DNA of 64,000 nucleotides from Ursus arctos (Eukaryota; Chordata; Mammalia; Carnivora; Ursidae): contig NW_026622874.1 of NCBI RefSeq assembly GCF_023065955.2, forward strand, positions 6,864,001-6,928,000. The letters run 5' to 3'. Under the pieces are notes generated by a model. The model worked only from the letters and a program-made list of their open reading frames with translations. It made no database searches and was not told the DNA's origin. The position numbers were made by a program, and so were the translations under genes. Below are positions 11,831-23,222 of this stretch, piece by piece. Position 1 is the stretch's first letter. Each line of letters starts with the position of its first letter.

Positions 11831-12615
11831 CTGTTTTGAGGGTAGAAAGAGAGATGTGTCAGCAAGGAGGCCTGGATAGACAGACACCATGGGCGATGAG
11901 CCTTGGGGTGGGGGCAGGGAGCCACAGGGCCCCCGTCTGCTCCCTGTCTTGCTCCTTCTGAGGACAGGGGACACCCTTTGGGGTTCCTAGGTCAACTGAC
12001 CTCCCTTCCTCATGAAGGGGCTCTGCCCTTTGACAAGGCTTCGGCCGCCTGAGGCAAGGAGCTGGCGTGCAAAGGCCGCTGGGGGTCTGCCTGGAGAAGT
12101 CTCACAGCCATCCCCGTCTCTGGAGAGATTCTGGCAGACACCCCCCGCCCCGCACCGTGCTATCTCCCCTGGGGTGGCTGGGCTCCCCCAGCGCAGACAT
12201 CTCCAGTGTCCCCACCCCCTGGTCGTGCCTCGTGACATAGCGAGACACTGGGGGCAGCTCCAGGGCAAGAGCCGGAGGTTTGAGTGTTCCGTGTGCGTTT
12301 GCACAAGTGGCAGAACCAAATTACGCCGTGTGTATTAAACATTGGCGAGGAGGGGGGAATGCAGAGTGAGGGAGAGGAGCCAAGGCCTTGCTCGTTGTGG
12401 CAGGGCGGCAGTGTCTAAGTTAGCAAATTGAAGGAAGGAGACCCCCCCACCCCCACCCTGTGCAGGATGTGTGTCCCAAGTGGGGTTTGTCGCTGGGAAG
12501 GACCAAGCGGGGAGACTGGTGCTTGTGGCTGCAGATCCTTCTTCCCTGTGGGGTTCTGTACCCCAGACACGTCCTTGAAAACACACCGTGCAGATGTCAC
12601 GCACGTGCACACACG

Positions 12616-12666
<51 letters not shown>

Positions 12667-14233
12667 CTCTTTAGGGAACTCATCAGCTCTCACCAGGAAC
12701 CTCTCAGAGCCCCCGGACCAAGCGGCGGCCAAATGCTCCCGGGACGGCTGAGCGCGGCATTGCATAGGAAGCAAGAAGTGTTTGCAGGAGGTGTCGGGGC
12801 TGCGTGGTGGCCCGAGTGTCACACCCTCTAATGAACGTGCAGGAAGTGGGCCCGAGCAGGCCAGGGGCTTCGCACGGCAAAAGCTCGTTTCCTTTCCCAG
12901 ACAGCCGCTGTGCTGAGCTCTTGATAAAACGCTGGGGAAAGGGTCGGCCCCAGCGGGACAGGGCTAATCCTCAGATTCCCAGATGATGCCTGCTCGTTAT
13001 TATGTATTTTGTTTACTCAGCCCAGCTTTCTAGTCGCCCTTCAGAGGTGCAAATCCTTCCTCCCACTTTATCAGCCCCGCTCTGGAGATTAGAGCAGCAC
13101 CACCACCGCCTCCCTCCCCAGGGCTCGAGGGCTCTTCCCTGGACTCGGGGGGCGGGGGGGCTGGGTCCATTCTGATGGGCTCAGTACTTGCACCCTGGAA
13201 ACTGTGATCCGGTCTGCGCCGTGAAGACTTCCCATCTAGAACAGGGTGACCCCAAAGAAAGATGAGGCGATGATCCAAGGGCAGAACTGGGGGGCCTCCC
13301 TTCGGCCCTGAAAACTCCCGAGGGCAGAGAGAGAGCTTAGACGTGGGCAGGTGAGAACAGGAGAACGTGCCCCCATCCTGGTGTGATCGCACACCTGGGC
13401 TTGTGCAGGTTGATGGCTCTGGAAGGGCACCCACAAGACAGCCGGGGGTGGGGGGCGGGCAGTGTAGGAGACACCTGTCACTGTCCGTCCATCTGCCAAT
13501 GGTATGTTTTTCAGCCTCGAAGTTGTATGTGTTACTAGCTACGAGTAACCTAATCTGGACTAAGAACTCAAGTCTCTAATTTCCCCCTTCAGGCTTTTTT
13601 TTTTTTTTTTTTTTTTTTACTAAAAAGGAACTCACCCATCCATGCATTCTTGCTTCCCTTCCTCCCGTCCCCCGCACCCAGCATACACTGTTTGAGCACC
13701 AGTTGTTTGCACATCCCAACAAGAGCGTGTCCATCCCTTGCTGAGCTAGTCTGCTGGATATCTGTGTCCACAGTGCCACCAGGGTGGGCCATCCCGCTGT
13801 TCCCACGAGGGGTCAGAGACATCCAGAGAACAGAGGGATGCCCTGGACAGGGAGAGACGGGGGTGAGCAGAGCAGCAGGGGAGGATTTTCATGGAGGAAG
13901 TGAAGTTTATGCCAGACTTGCCAGACGAGACTCTCTCGAAGGTAAAGAAGCGTGAAGAACGAGCCCATAGCTGGCCGTCCGGGGCTGTTCCATGAGAGGC
14001 CAGCGTGCGGCGGGCAGGTGGCTGCTGGCTGGGCGGGGTGTGGGCTTGGGAAGCCAGGCTGGGCCTCAGGAGAGCCTCTGGGGGTCAGGTTAGGGGTCAC
14101 CCCGGCAGAGGGGCACGGCTCAGAACGAACACCGGCCTCCCGCTCCTCTGTCAGGGCTCCCGAGAATGAAAATATTCAGAACGACGCAGAATGAGTTTTT
14201 TGCAGGAAAGCCTGGTGGTGGAGAAGTAAAAGT
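11831..14233. other. Intergenic; microsatellite and poly-T inside
   Basis: No gene recognised. Holds a (CA)n tract and a 23-T run (about 13596-13618); the rest is GC-rich without splice-framed coding similarity. Confidence 0.5.
12617..12665. repeat. (CA)n dinucleotide microsatellite
   Basis: About 24 uninterrupted AC units. Generates spurious His/Thr and Cys/Val open frames on both strands. Confidence 0.97.
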
Positions 14234-14420
14234 TTATTTTATTTTTTAGATTTACTTATTTATTTGGGAGTAGGGGCAGACAGAGAAAGAGAGAGAATCT
14301 CCAGCAGGCCTCGCGCTGAGCGTGGAGCCCCATGCAGGGCTTGATCCCAGGACCCTGAGACCATGACTTGAGCCGAAATCAAGAGTCGGACGCTCAGCCA
14401 GCCGCGCCACCCGGGCGCCC
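14234..14420 (-). mobile_element. Can-SINE
   Basis: Reverse copy, with TTTATTTTTTAGATTTACTT start and the complement of the head GGGCGCCCGGGTGGCGCGGC. Confidence 0.92.
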
Positions 14421-15207
14421 TGAAGTAGCAGAAGTTTCGAGGGAAATATTGACCTACGTGATGTTAACTTTAGATGTTAAATATGAAACTTCGTTTGCAT
14501 ATCATGATTATGTTTGGAGCATTTAGAGAGAGAAAAAAACCTTTCCATTCATCTGTTCTTACTCTCAAATGCTCAGGGAGAGCCCAAAAAAACCTCAGGA
14601 AAAAATTCTTTTACTTTTTTTTTTTCCCTGGGCCCTTTCTTTCTTCTCTGAGGCAATCAGGAAGCTGAGGAACCATCTGGAACAGGCCAGATCACCATCA
14701 CCTTCGTGGCAGGACCGCTGTTTTACCCTCTTGGGCCTGCTTCTGCAGCTGCAGCCGGCCTCCCCCTGCTCCGGTCAGGTTCTCGACTGTGTGCCCAGTG
14801 GGGCCCAGGCAGGAGGCCCGGGGTCCGGACGTCTGTGGATAGACAGGTTGCTGGGTGGTTCTGGGCAGAAGTCACCACACCGGGGACTGTGCCACAGAAC
14901 AAGCCGGGCTAGGGAGAAGGTGGGATGCTGGAACAGGGATCGTGGGAGAGCTGTGTGGGGCTCCGTGCCAGTGTGGGGTGGGAGCCCACCGTCAAACTCA
15001 GGCCGGCTGACACCGTGTCCAACACAGCCGCGCTGTGCAGCGCGAGGGGACCGGGCCACTGCAGAATCCGAGGAATTCTGAACCAACAGGATGGAGTGAG
15101 CTGGAAGGCTGGGCTCTCTAAGGGCCACCTAGGTTGGGGGAGACTTTGGTTCAAGTGTCCCGGGTCCTAAAGCATACGCGTGCAACAGACCCAGTGTGAG
15201 CGCAGGG
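14421..15207. other. Intergenic, no gene recognised
   Basis: Unique-looking sequence. The apparent 170-codon open frame here has no recognisable domain and no support from splice sites. Confidence 0.45.
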
Positions 15208-15720
15208 TACAGCTGACCCTTGAACAACATGGGGGTTGGGGCGCCAACCCCCGTGCAGTCGAAAATCTGCGTAGGATTTTCAACTCCCCCAAAACTTCAC
15301 TACTTGACCAGAAGCCTTACCGATAACCTGACCAGTTGATTACCACGTCGTTTGTATGGTCTGTGTATTATATGCTGTATTCCTACAGTAAGGTAAGCTA
15401 GAGAAAGAAAATATCATTAAGAACATCATAAGGAAGGGGCGCCTGGGTGGCTCAGTCGGTTGAGCACCTGACTCGTGATTTCGGCTCAGGTCATGGTCTC
15501 TGGTTGGTGGGATCGAGCCCTGAGTGGGGCTCTGCGCTCAGCGGGGAGTCCGCTTCCCCTCTCTGTCTGCCCCCTCCCTGCCTGTGCTCTCTCTCTCTCT
15601 AAATAAATAAATCTTAAAAAAAAAATCGTAAGGAAGAGAAAATACACTTACAGTCCTAGACTGTATCAATTGAAAAAAAAAATCTGTGTATAATTGGACC
15701 CATGGTGTTCAAAGGTATTT
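15208..15720 (+). mobile_element. Tigger-type DNA transposon remnant
   Basis: Begins with ACAGCTGACCCTTGAACAAC, the characteristic pogo/Tigger terminal repeat, followed by 'gcagtcgaaaatctgcg' and 'aagccttaccgataacctga', and ends with 'ttggacccatggtgttcaaa'. Too short for a transposase; split by a SINE at 15437-15626, whose target duplication 'atcataaggaag' / 'atcgtaaggaag' is visible on either side. Confidence 0.8.
15437..15626 (+). mobile_element. Can-SINE nested in Tigger element
   Basis: Head GGGGCGCCTGGGTGGCTCAG, tail CTCTCTCTAAATAAATAAATC. Younger than the DNA transposon that it interrupts. Confidence 0.95.
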
Positions 15721-16129
15721 GCATTCAGACAGATAACACTCCCAGCATCCCAACGTATCTCTGAAAGATAAAAGTCTTTACATACACCTGAAGCTAATAG
15801 AACACTGTATGTTAACTACACTGGAATTAAAAAAACAAAAACAAAAACTCATTTTACCTTTCCCTGGTTAAAAAAAAAGTCTTTGCAAAACTTTACAATT
15901 CCTAGCAGTACAGGTTGCTGAATGGTATGGGTTTCTTCTGTCTCACAAAGCCTGGGGGAGAAGGGGCGGATTTAGACAGCTTTAGAAGTAGTCTTCCCTC
16001 CCACAGGTCAGAAGAGGCAACTTCGTTGTTTTCCCTGCTCTTGGAGCCCACCCCGAGCCCACAGACCGCCAGACCAGACCGTCCACCCAGATCCGCAGTG
16101 TGGGCCAGCAGGCAGGCCTGCGTCCCAGC

Positions 16130-16345
16130 TCTGCACGACAAAGGCCGCTGCTCTCCCTCCTGCTGGGTAATGAGCCCCTGGTAAAAAGTGTCCCAATCCA
16201 CATTCGTGTTTTTCTTTTGGCCACTAGCTAATTGCCCAATTATTTTATTTCCCCAGCAAAACTCCAGTCGGCCTGGAATCCACATTCAGGACTAAAAGCC
16301 CATGTCCAGGGAGTCCGGAGATTTGTCCTCTGTCTGTCTGCCTCT
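16130..16345 (+). promoter_or_regulatory. LEFTY2: Candidate LEFTY2 asymmetric enhancer (ASE)
   Basis: Two exact AATCCACA elements (16195-16202 and 16277-16284), the FoxH1/FAST binding consensus AATMCACA, lie 82 bp apart about 2.9 kb upstream of the LEFTY2 ATG. Between them is an AT-rich homeobox-like stretch (TAATTGCCCAATTATTTTAT). In mouse, the Lefty2 left-side enhancer is known to depend on paired FoxH1 sites upstream of the gene that respond to Nodal-SMAD signalling. A homologous segment in reverse orientation lies at about 48455-48675, which supports function rather than chance. Activity itself is inferred. Confidence 0.7.
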
Positions 16346-16434
16346 CCATGGTCCCTGCCCAGCCCTGGCCTGACCCTTCTGAGTCCCCAGCTCGTCTGGG
16401 GCTGGGAGGTGTGCTCTGCCTGATTCAGGGGTTG

Positions 16435-16595
16435 GGCAGGACTGTGCCCTGGAAAGAGCTCTGGGGTGTGGAAGGAATTCAGGCCTGGGAATCGAAGAAC
16501 GAGCTTTTTGCTGGCAGCCATCAGAAACTGTGGAAGCTTGAGCAAGTGGTCACCTCTCCAAGCCTTAGTTTTCCTGCTTTAAAAATGGGGGTAGG
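16435..16595 (+). mobile_element. MIR-type SINE remnant
   Basis: MIR core phrases 'ctgggaatcgaag', 'gcttgagcaagtggtcacctctcc' and 'cttagttttcctgctttaaaaatggggg'. Interrupted at its 3' part by the bear-type SINE at 16597-16805. Confidence 0.65.
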
Positions 16596-16596
16596 G

Positions 16597-16805
16597 GGGC
16601 GCCTGGGTGGCACAGCGGTTAAGCGTCTGCCTTCGGCTCAGGGCGTGATCCTGGCGTTGTGGGATTGAGCCCTGCATCAGGCTCCTCCGCTATGAGCCTG
16701 CTTCTTCCTCTCCCACTCCCCCTGCTTGTGTTCCCTCTCTCGCTGGCTGTCTCTGTCTCTGTCGAATAAATAAATAAAAAATCTTTAAAAAAAAAAATAA
16801 AAAAT
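16597..16805 (+). mobile_element. Can-SINE, bear-type subfamily
   Basis: Head GGGGCGCCTGGGTGGCACAG with the CGGTTAAGCG change and the 'tccgctatgagcctgcttc' body. Perfect 17-bp target-site duplication AAAAATGGGGGTAGGGG at 16581-16597 and 16806-16822, so a young insertion. Lies about 310 bp downstream of the candidate ASE. Confidence 0.96.
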
Positions 16806-16822
16806 AAAAATGGGGGTAGGGG

Positions 16823-18084
16823 CAGATTGGCCTGGATAGGCCATGTCGGCTCTCAGCTCCCTGAGTCTACAAAGTAGCCGGGGACAGGAGCAGGGGGACC
16901 CTTGCTGGGCAAACCCTCTGGGGTCCCAAATGCTCCCAGGCTACTCCCGCCTGAGAGAGGTCCCCAGGATCGAGAAGAGTTCTGTTTCCCAACTGTGGAC
17001 CACCTGCCCACGTGCCCACTGGCCCCGAGGGGCCCCCTGAGCACCGGGTTCCAGAAGTCCCATTCCTCAGTCAGAGATGCTGGGTGTTGACTAGTAGTTC
17101 CAGTCCCCACTGAGGACGAAACTCTAGAGTCGTCTGTGTGCTGGAAGGCCAACCCAGGAGCCCAGTGTCTGGCCTGGGGGAGGCAGAGAATCCGGGAGAG
17201 GACAGTCTTTTCTGTTTACAGTCTTCTTGGGAAAATGAAGTTTCAGTGTAACTGATCGGTGATCCCTGCTACAAAAGGGGCTCGGGCCACTGAGGAGTCC
17301 CAGGGGTCCTCAGCCCCGAGGTGTCTCCTGGGGGGAGGGGGGCGGCAAGAGAACCTCGTGTTCTCCTGCCCGGATGGCCAGGGAGCAGCAGCACTGGGCC
17401 TGACCTCTCCCAGTCCTGGGACAGCAGGTCCCTGTTGAAACCAACACAGGGGGCCACATGGCCTCATTGTGAACTTCCAGCCCCAGGGGGCTCCTGGGGC
17501 CTAGATGTTGGGGGCCTGGGGAGGGGTCCCCGACCTGCGAGGGGCAGCTCGGGTGTTACTTCCTTGGCACCATCCTGGCCCGTGATAAGCCACCGGGCTT
17601 CCTCTCCGCAAGTGGCAAGGGAGGTGGACCGTTGCATATTTATGGAACAGCAGCTCAGGACAGCTTCCAGGGACGAAGGGCCATGGGTCCTGGGTCGCCT
17701 GCGAATGTGACACTTCTGCACCTTTTGGCTTGACTTAAGGCCCAAATGTTTGCATCAAGTAAGTCCCTGCTAATCACTTGCAAAGAGAAGCCACAGCTCA
17801 GCTCCCGGTGGAGGCTGCGCTTGTCCCAGAGAGAGCAGGAGGCCAGTGGGGTGCAGGGGGTTTCAGACTATGGGAGACGTGAGCACTCTGATGGGACTCA
17901 GTCCCTCCCTCTGCGTTGCTCCTTCCCTTTGCTTCTGGAAGGTGCGTTTGGACACCTGCTTCCTCTGCTGTTGTGAATACATGCTCAGAGCTGAGCACAG
18001 TGCCTGGCGCGTGGTGAGCACTCAAGAAATTATTGTTCTTGTGTGCAATTTTAGAAAGACCATGGGTAAGAGGGATGGCAAGCC
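16823..18084. other. LEFTY2 upstream region, no gene
   Basis: Unique-looking sequence between the candidate ASE and the promoter. No exon recognised. May hold further LEFTY2 control elements, but I see no specific motif cluster. Confidence 0.4.
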
Positions 18085-18275
18085 CTTATTGTGCACTTAC
18101 TGTATACCAGGTTCTGGGATACACATCCTCCATGTGCCAATGCATTTGCTCTCCAGACTAGCTCTGTGAAGTAGACCCAGTTCTTACCACCCCTCCTTCA
18201 GATGAGGAAACTGAGTCACTAAGGCATTGAGGAACTTGCTAGAAGGTCAAACAGCCAGCAAGGCACGCAGGCCCC
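18085..18275 (-). mobile_element. MIR-type SINE remnant
   Basis: Reverse MIR phrases: 'ttgtgcacttactgtatacc', 'agctctgtgaagtagaccc', 'cagatgaggaaactgagtc', 'aaggtcaaacagccagcaag'. Confidence 0.8.
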
Positions 18276-19068
18276 ATATTTGCACCCAGCCTGGGAGGCT
18301 CCCATGCCCATGTGCTCTGTACCTGAGGCTTTGGACAGGACATGGGTCTGGGCAGCTATGGCCTCACTTTCCAGGTCCCTGCCCCTTGACCCAGGTCCCC
18401 CTGAGCTCTGGTGAGCGCCCACGGCCTGACTCAGGGCCTGGAGCGCTCCCAGAATGATGTGTGCAGCCTGAGGGGTTCTCTTGCTCTGAGGTCGGTGACT
18501 GCAAAGACACTTGCAAAGTTGCCCTTCCTGGGACAGCCAGAGAGCCAGGTCTGACGGCAGCAGCTTCCTCGGTCGTGGACAGGACACGGTCTTCCGAGGG
18601 CCTGTGGAGGGGAGCAGGAGGGGGCCCTCAGGGACAGACAGTGGGCAAGGATGGGTCCAGGGGCTTCTGTGGGAGCTCGCTGAATGGGGCCTGGCCCAGA
18701 GCAGGCAGGAATACAGGGTCCTCTCCCTCCTTCCTTCCTGACGAACACACAGACACCCAGTCTGGCCTCCAGGGAAGATTTCAACAGTTGCCCAATAGGA
18801 TTCTCTTTCTTACAGAATAGGCCCACCTTTTCATAGACCAGGACCGGCGCAGGGCCAGGGAAATTCAGCAGGCACTAAAATGATCACTGAGCTGCCCAGA
18901 CAGCAGTGGCTGGAGGCCCCAGGCTGGTGTGGCATGCAGACAGGCCTTTGTGCCCGTTCTAGACGGCCCCCTCCTCGAGGCTCCTGGACCCGTCTGGCCG
19001 CTGAGCTCCCAGGAGGTCCGAGGGGTGTGGCCTCCCTCCCTCCACCCCAGGCCCGTCCCGGGGCTGGC
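18276..19068. other. LEFTY2 proximal upstream, no gene
   Basis: GC-rich sequence between a MIR remnant and the LEFTY2 TATA box. Open frames overlapping it are out of frame with LEFTY2 or intergenic. Confidence 0.4.
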
Positions 19069-19075
19069 TATAAAG
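19069..19075 (+). promoter_or_regulatory. LEFTY2: LEFTY2 TATA box
   Basis: TATAAAG in a GC-rich setting, 108 bp before the start codon, which puts the transcription start near 19100 and leaves a 5' UTR of about 80 bp. Confidence 0.8.
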
Positions 19076-19182
19076 CTGGCCCAGCCTGGCCCTCCGCACA
19101 GCCCGCGTTGACCCTCCTGGAGCCTCCTAGGGGGACACGTCTGTCTGCTCCGCCCCTCCTCCTCCATCCCACACGCGGCACC

Positions 19183-21924
19183 ATGAGGCCGCTGTGGCTG
19201 TGCTGGGCACTCTGGGCGCTGCCCCTTCCCGGCCCCGGGGCCACCCTGAGTGGGGAGCAGATCCGGGGCCGTCTGCTGCGGCAGCTGCACCTCAGCGAGG
19301 TGCCCGTCCTGGATGAGGGCGACGTCGGGGAGCTGGTCACCCCTGCCCACGTGATGGCGCAGTACGTGGCCCTGCTGCAGCGCAGCCATGGTGTCCGCTC
19401 TCGAGGGAAGAGGTTCAGCCAGGAATTCCGAGGTGAGGCCTCCCTGCCGCCGTGCCCCTCATCCTTGCTGGGGCTGGGTGGGCGGAGATGGGATGAGCCT
19501 GAGGGGGGCCGTCTGGGGGCCCAGGGTCCACGGGGCCGGGCCGGGGGACCCCGGAGGGTGAGGACGGCTGCGTCTGGGGGCCCGATCTCTGCGCCGAGCG
19601 CCCCACCGCTCGGCCAGGAGGAGCTGTCCCTCTGTCAGGGCCGCAGCACGAGAGCAAGGACCTCTGGGCTTGGGTCTCAGCTCTGCTGTTTGCCGTCCAG
19701 CCCCGGACGGGTCACCCAACATCTCTGAGCCTGTTGGCTTCTCTGGAAATGAGGCTGAACCAGCTCTGACTCCCTCCCAGAGTCGGGGGCGGTTTGTGAG
19801 ATGAGACAGAAGGGCCGATTCCATCATTTTAAAGGTCAGGCGGTAGGAGATGGGCCAGGTCTGAATCCTACTGCACCCTCTCACCTCTGTGGGGCTGGGG
19901 CTCCCCTCCTCAGAGCCCAGGGCCAGGCCGGGTGGGGTGCCTGGAGGCCTGGAGACTCCGCAGAGGTGACTGCGCTCCCATTTCTGCTGTGCCCCCTTTG
20001 CCCAAAGAAGGCTGTCCGGGGACCTGCTGGCTCAGCCGGTGGAGCACGTGACTCCTGATGTCAGGGTTGTGAGTTCGAGCCCCACATTGGGCATAGAGAT
20101 TTCTTAAAAGTAAAATCTTAGGGGCGCTCAGGTGGCTCAGTTTGTTGAGTATGAACTCTCGATTTTGGCTGGGGTCATGATCTCAGTGTCATGACATTGA
20201 GCGCGGCCTGGGCTCCGCACTGGGGGGGGAGCCTGCTTGAGATGCTCTCTCTTCCTCTGTCCCTCCTCCCGCACCCCCACCTCAGGCACCCACGTGTGCT
20301 CTCGCTCTCAAAATAAAATAAAAGAAAATATTTAAAAAAACAAACAGAAAAGAAGGCTGCATGTCTGTGCACTGAGGCAAAGCCCCAGCCCGCACATTCT
20401 CCCTAGGGATTCCTGGGCAGCTCCCTGCGATCTCCCTGGGGACTCCTGGGGAAATGCTGTTCCCTGGCTGGGGCCCTGCCCCCCTCGCAGCCGCCCTGGT
20501 GCTAGAGAGGCCTCCTGACCCTGCTCCTGTCCCCAGAGGTGGCGGGCAGGTGGCTGGCGTCTGAGGCCTCCACGCACCTGCTGGTGTTCAGCATGGAGCG
20601 GCGGCTGCCCCCCAACAGCGAGCTGGTGCGGGCTGTGCTGCGCCTCTTCCAGGAGCCGGTGCCCAGGGCCGCACTCCGCAGGCATGAGCGGCTGTCCCCG
20701 CACAGCGCCCGTGCCCGCGTCACCATCGAGTGGCTGCACGTCCGGGACGACAGCTCCAACCGCACCTCCCTGGTGGACTCCAGGTGGGGGACTGAGAGCA
20801 GGGATGGGGCGGAGGAAGGGTGTGGGAGGGGAGGGGGCAGGGGTCCCGGCTGGAAGGGAAGGAGACGGGAGGGCAGCAGCAGGAGCGGGGCCCGGGGGTC
20901 CCAGCTCGATTAATTGGTGATGGGGGAAGGGGGGGCCCAGCACGGGGGAGGGGAGTGGGGGAACCCGCAGCCCCCAGCCCCCAGCTCAGGCCCCTGTCTC
21001 CGTGCTGCCCTGTCACAGGCTGGTGTCCCTCCACGAGAGCGGCTGGAAGGCCTTCGACGTGACCGAGGCCGTGACCTTCTGGCAGCAGCTGAGCCGGCCT
21101 CAGGAGCCCCTGATCCTGCAGGTGACGGTGCAGAGGGAGCACCTGGGCCCCCCGGCCTCGGGCGCCCACAAGCTGGTGCGCTTCGCTTCCCAGGGGCCAG
21201 CGGGCCCCGGGCATGGCGAGCCCCAGCTGGAGCTGCACACGCTGGACCTGGGGGCCTATGGGTAGGCACCTGGGCCCCACGGGGAGGGGGGGCACTCACA
21301 AGGCACAGAGGGAACGCAGCTCAGTCCAAGTGGGTCTTTTCAGGGTGCCTGGGAGTGAATGCCCGCAGATTTCTTCTTTGGTCTCGGGACTAATGGCACT
21401 TGTGATGTTTGGTTGTTGGTAGTGACCCGTCCTGATCATAAACAGCCAGGCTTTTGAACATAAGGAGCGCTGGATGATAAACCTCCCTCCCAGATATGCC
21501 CCCCCCCACCCTCTGCCCTGGGCCCTCCCCGCTGACCTCTGCCTCTCCTTGCCCCTGCAGAGCTCAGGGCGATTGTGACCCCGAGGTGCCCGTGACGGAG
21601 GCCACCCGCTGCTGCCGCCAGGAAGTGTACATTGACCTGCGGGGGATGAAGTGGGCTGAGAACTGGGTCCTGGAGCCCCCCGGCTTCCTGGCCTACGAGT
21701 GTGTGGGCACCTGCCAGCAGCCCCCGCAGCCCCTGCCCTTCAAGTGGCCGTTTCTGGGGCCGCGGCAGTGTGTCGCCTCGGAGACGGCCTCGCTGCCCAT
21801 GATCGTCAGCATCAAGGAGGGAGGCAGGCCCAGGCCGCAGGTGGTCAGCCTGCCCAACATGAGGGTGCAGAAGTGCAGCTGCTCCTGGGACGGGGCGCCC
21901 GTGCCCAGGAAGCTGGAGCCTTAG
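19183..21924 (+). CDS. LEFTY2: LEFTY2, Nodal-antagonist TGF-beta family protein (4 exons, 367 aa)
   Basis: Coding exons: 19183-19432, 20537-20783, 21019-21261, 21561-21924; all introns are GT-AG and the joined phases give 367 residues (human 366). The secreted protein blocks Nodal and its EGF-CFC co-receptor in left-right and mesendoderm patterning. Visible features: a hydrophobic signal peptide (about residues 1-20); a propeptide with proprotein-convertase sites RGKR (74-77) and RHER (132-135, where I recall RHGR in human); an N-glycosylation sequon NRT at 158; and a C-terminal cystine-knot domain with Cys 252, 264, 265, 294, 298, 317, 352 and 354. The cysteine used for dimerisation in other TGF-beta ligands is lacking, as expected for Lefty. 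The start codon context is GCACCATGA. Identity as LEFTY2 rather than LEFTY1 rests on position upstream of PYCR2. Two SINEs sit in intron 1. Confidence 0.96.
20016..20119 (+). mobile_element. tRNA-type short SINE (LEFTY2 intron 1)
   Basis: Diverged tRNA-like head with 'gtgagttcgagccccacattgggc' (B-box region, about 20070) and an A-rich end, immediately followed by a second SINE. Confidence 0.85.
20121..20341 (+). mobile_element. Can-SINE (LEFTY2 intron 1)
   Basis: Head GGGGCGCTCAGGTGGCTCAG, CT-rich body, ends AAAATAAAATAAAAGAAAAT. Lies within the 1.1-kb first intron, well away from both splice sites. Confidence 0.93.
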
Positions 21925-22449
21925 GTGTGGGGTGCAGCCTCCGAGGCCTCAGACAGCACAGGTGCACAGAAGCAGGTCTTGACGTAGGTGTTAATTTCCT
22001 CCTTAGCAAGTGACCCCTGGCCCCACTCAGTGCCCCCGTTTCCCCTTTCCTGCACGTTCTTCCACTTCTTGTCCTTCTGGGCCTCACCCACCCGAAGCAC
22101 TTACACGAGTAACTGATACTGCTTGGATTGCTGAGCTCTTGAAGGAAAGCCCAGGTAATCTTCGTTAAAGGATGCAGCTGGGCATGGACAGCTGGGCGCT
22201 TCTCCGGCAAATTCTCAGCTGAGTGTGGGACAACGTGCCCTATGATGTGAACTGGGGAAACAGACTGATTTACTCTATTACACGATGAGAATTAAAACAA
22301 AAATTTTAAAATATCCCCCAGTTTCCCCTAGGTAGGGAGGAGGTCTAAAAAAAACACCTGTTCCCTAAAGCGTTGACCTGTTCTGAACTCTTGTGAACAT
22401 CTCGGGTCCCCACTCCCCTGCGGTGTTGCTAGGGGGGAGGACGAAGGGC

Positions 22450-22595
22450 TTCCAGCTGGGGCAGTGGGCAGGGAGTCAGGACGCCTGGTTTCTGGATCGA
22501 ACAGGGTCACAACTGTGACCTCAAGCCAATGGGGAAAACTTTGGGCCACCGTTTCCTCTTAAAAGGGAGGAGTTGGGCTCCAGTTCTGAGTCAGT
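22450..22595 (+). mobile_element. MIR-type remnant in LEFTY2 3' UTR
   Basis: MIR phrases 'gagtcaggacgcctggtttctgg', 'gtgacctcaagccaatggg' and 'ccaccgtttcctcttaaaa' appear in order between stop codon and polyadenylation signal. Confidence 0.6.
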
Positions 22596-22774
22596 ACCCT
22601 GGGGGTGAGAGAGCCCTAACCTCACCTGCTCCTCCCCCTCCCCACGCAGACCCAGCATTTCTTGTGCGTAGTTAGGTTATTCTCCCCACTGTTTTAGATT
22701 TGCCACCAGAACCCACATGTATTTACTTTTTTAAAAAACGTAGCCAAAAGAGTTGAGTGTAGATAATCTGCTGA

Positions 22775-22780
22775 AATAAA
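22775..22780 (+). terminator. LEFTY2: LEFTY2 polyadenylation signal (AATAAA)
   Basis: Canonical AATAAA 851 bp after the stop codon, giving a 3' UTR of about 870 bp. A weaker ATTAAA at 22291-22296 could give a shorter transcript. Confidence 0.6.
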
Positions 22781-23025
22781 GTGATGTTTCGCTCTGTCTC
22801 TGCATTTAGTTCCTGGTATCCTTTACACGAGAGAGAAGGCAGCAATGATGGGGACGAGATCTCGTAATGATATGAAGAGAGGGGGCGACCGAGACCCCCA
22901 ATCTTTGGGGGTGCCAAACACTGCAGTAACTAGGTTTAGATTAAGCTTTCATTTATAATGCTTATATCCTTCCCCAACTGTCACTCCAAAAACAGTATTG
23001 TGAACACACACACATGGCACCTCTT

Positions 23026-23222
23026 TATTTTATTTTTTAAGATTTTTATTTATTTATTTGACAGAGAGACAGTGAGAGAGGGAACACAAGCAGGGGGAGT
23101 GTGAGAGGGAGAAGCAGGCTTCCCAGCAAGCAGGGAGCCCAATGTGGGGCTCAATCCCAGGACCCTGGGATCATGACCTGAGCCGAAGGCAGACGCCTAA
23201 CGGCTAAGCCACCCAGGCGCCC
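23026..23222 (-). mobile_element. Can-SINE
   Basis: Reverse copy with GACAGAGAGACAGTGAGAG block and the head complement GCCACCCAGGCGCCCCC. Flanking copies 'catggcacctcttt' and 'catgtcaccttttc' suggest a target-site duplication. Confidence 0.95.

Noticed and set aside
12428..12831. Overlapping open frames of 107-135 codons on both strands around 12.3-12.8 kb
   Set aside because: They read through a (CA)n microsatellite and give His/Thr or Cys/Val runs. No conserved domain or splice context.
18880..19728. 282-codon open frame starting before LEFTY2
   Set aside because: It is in frame with LEFTY2 exon 1, but the upstream ATG at 18880 lies before the TATA box at 19069 and it reads through the 19433 donor into intron 1. 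The ATG at 19183 starts the signal peptide.
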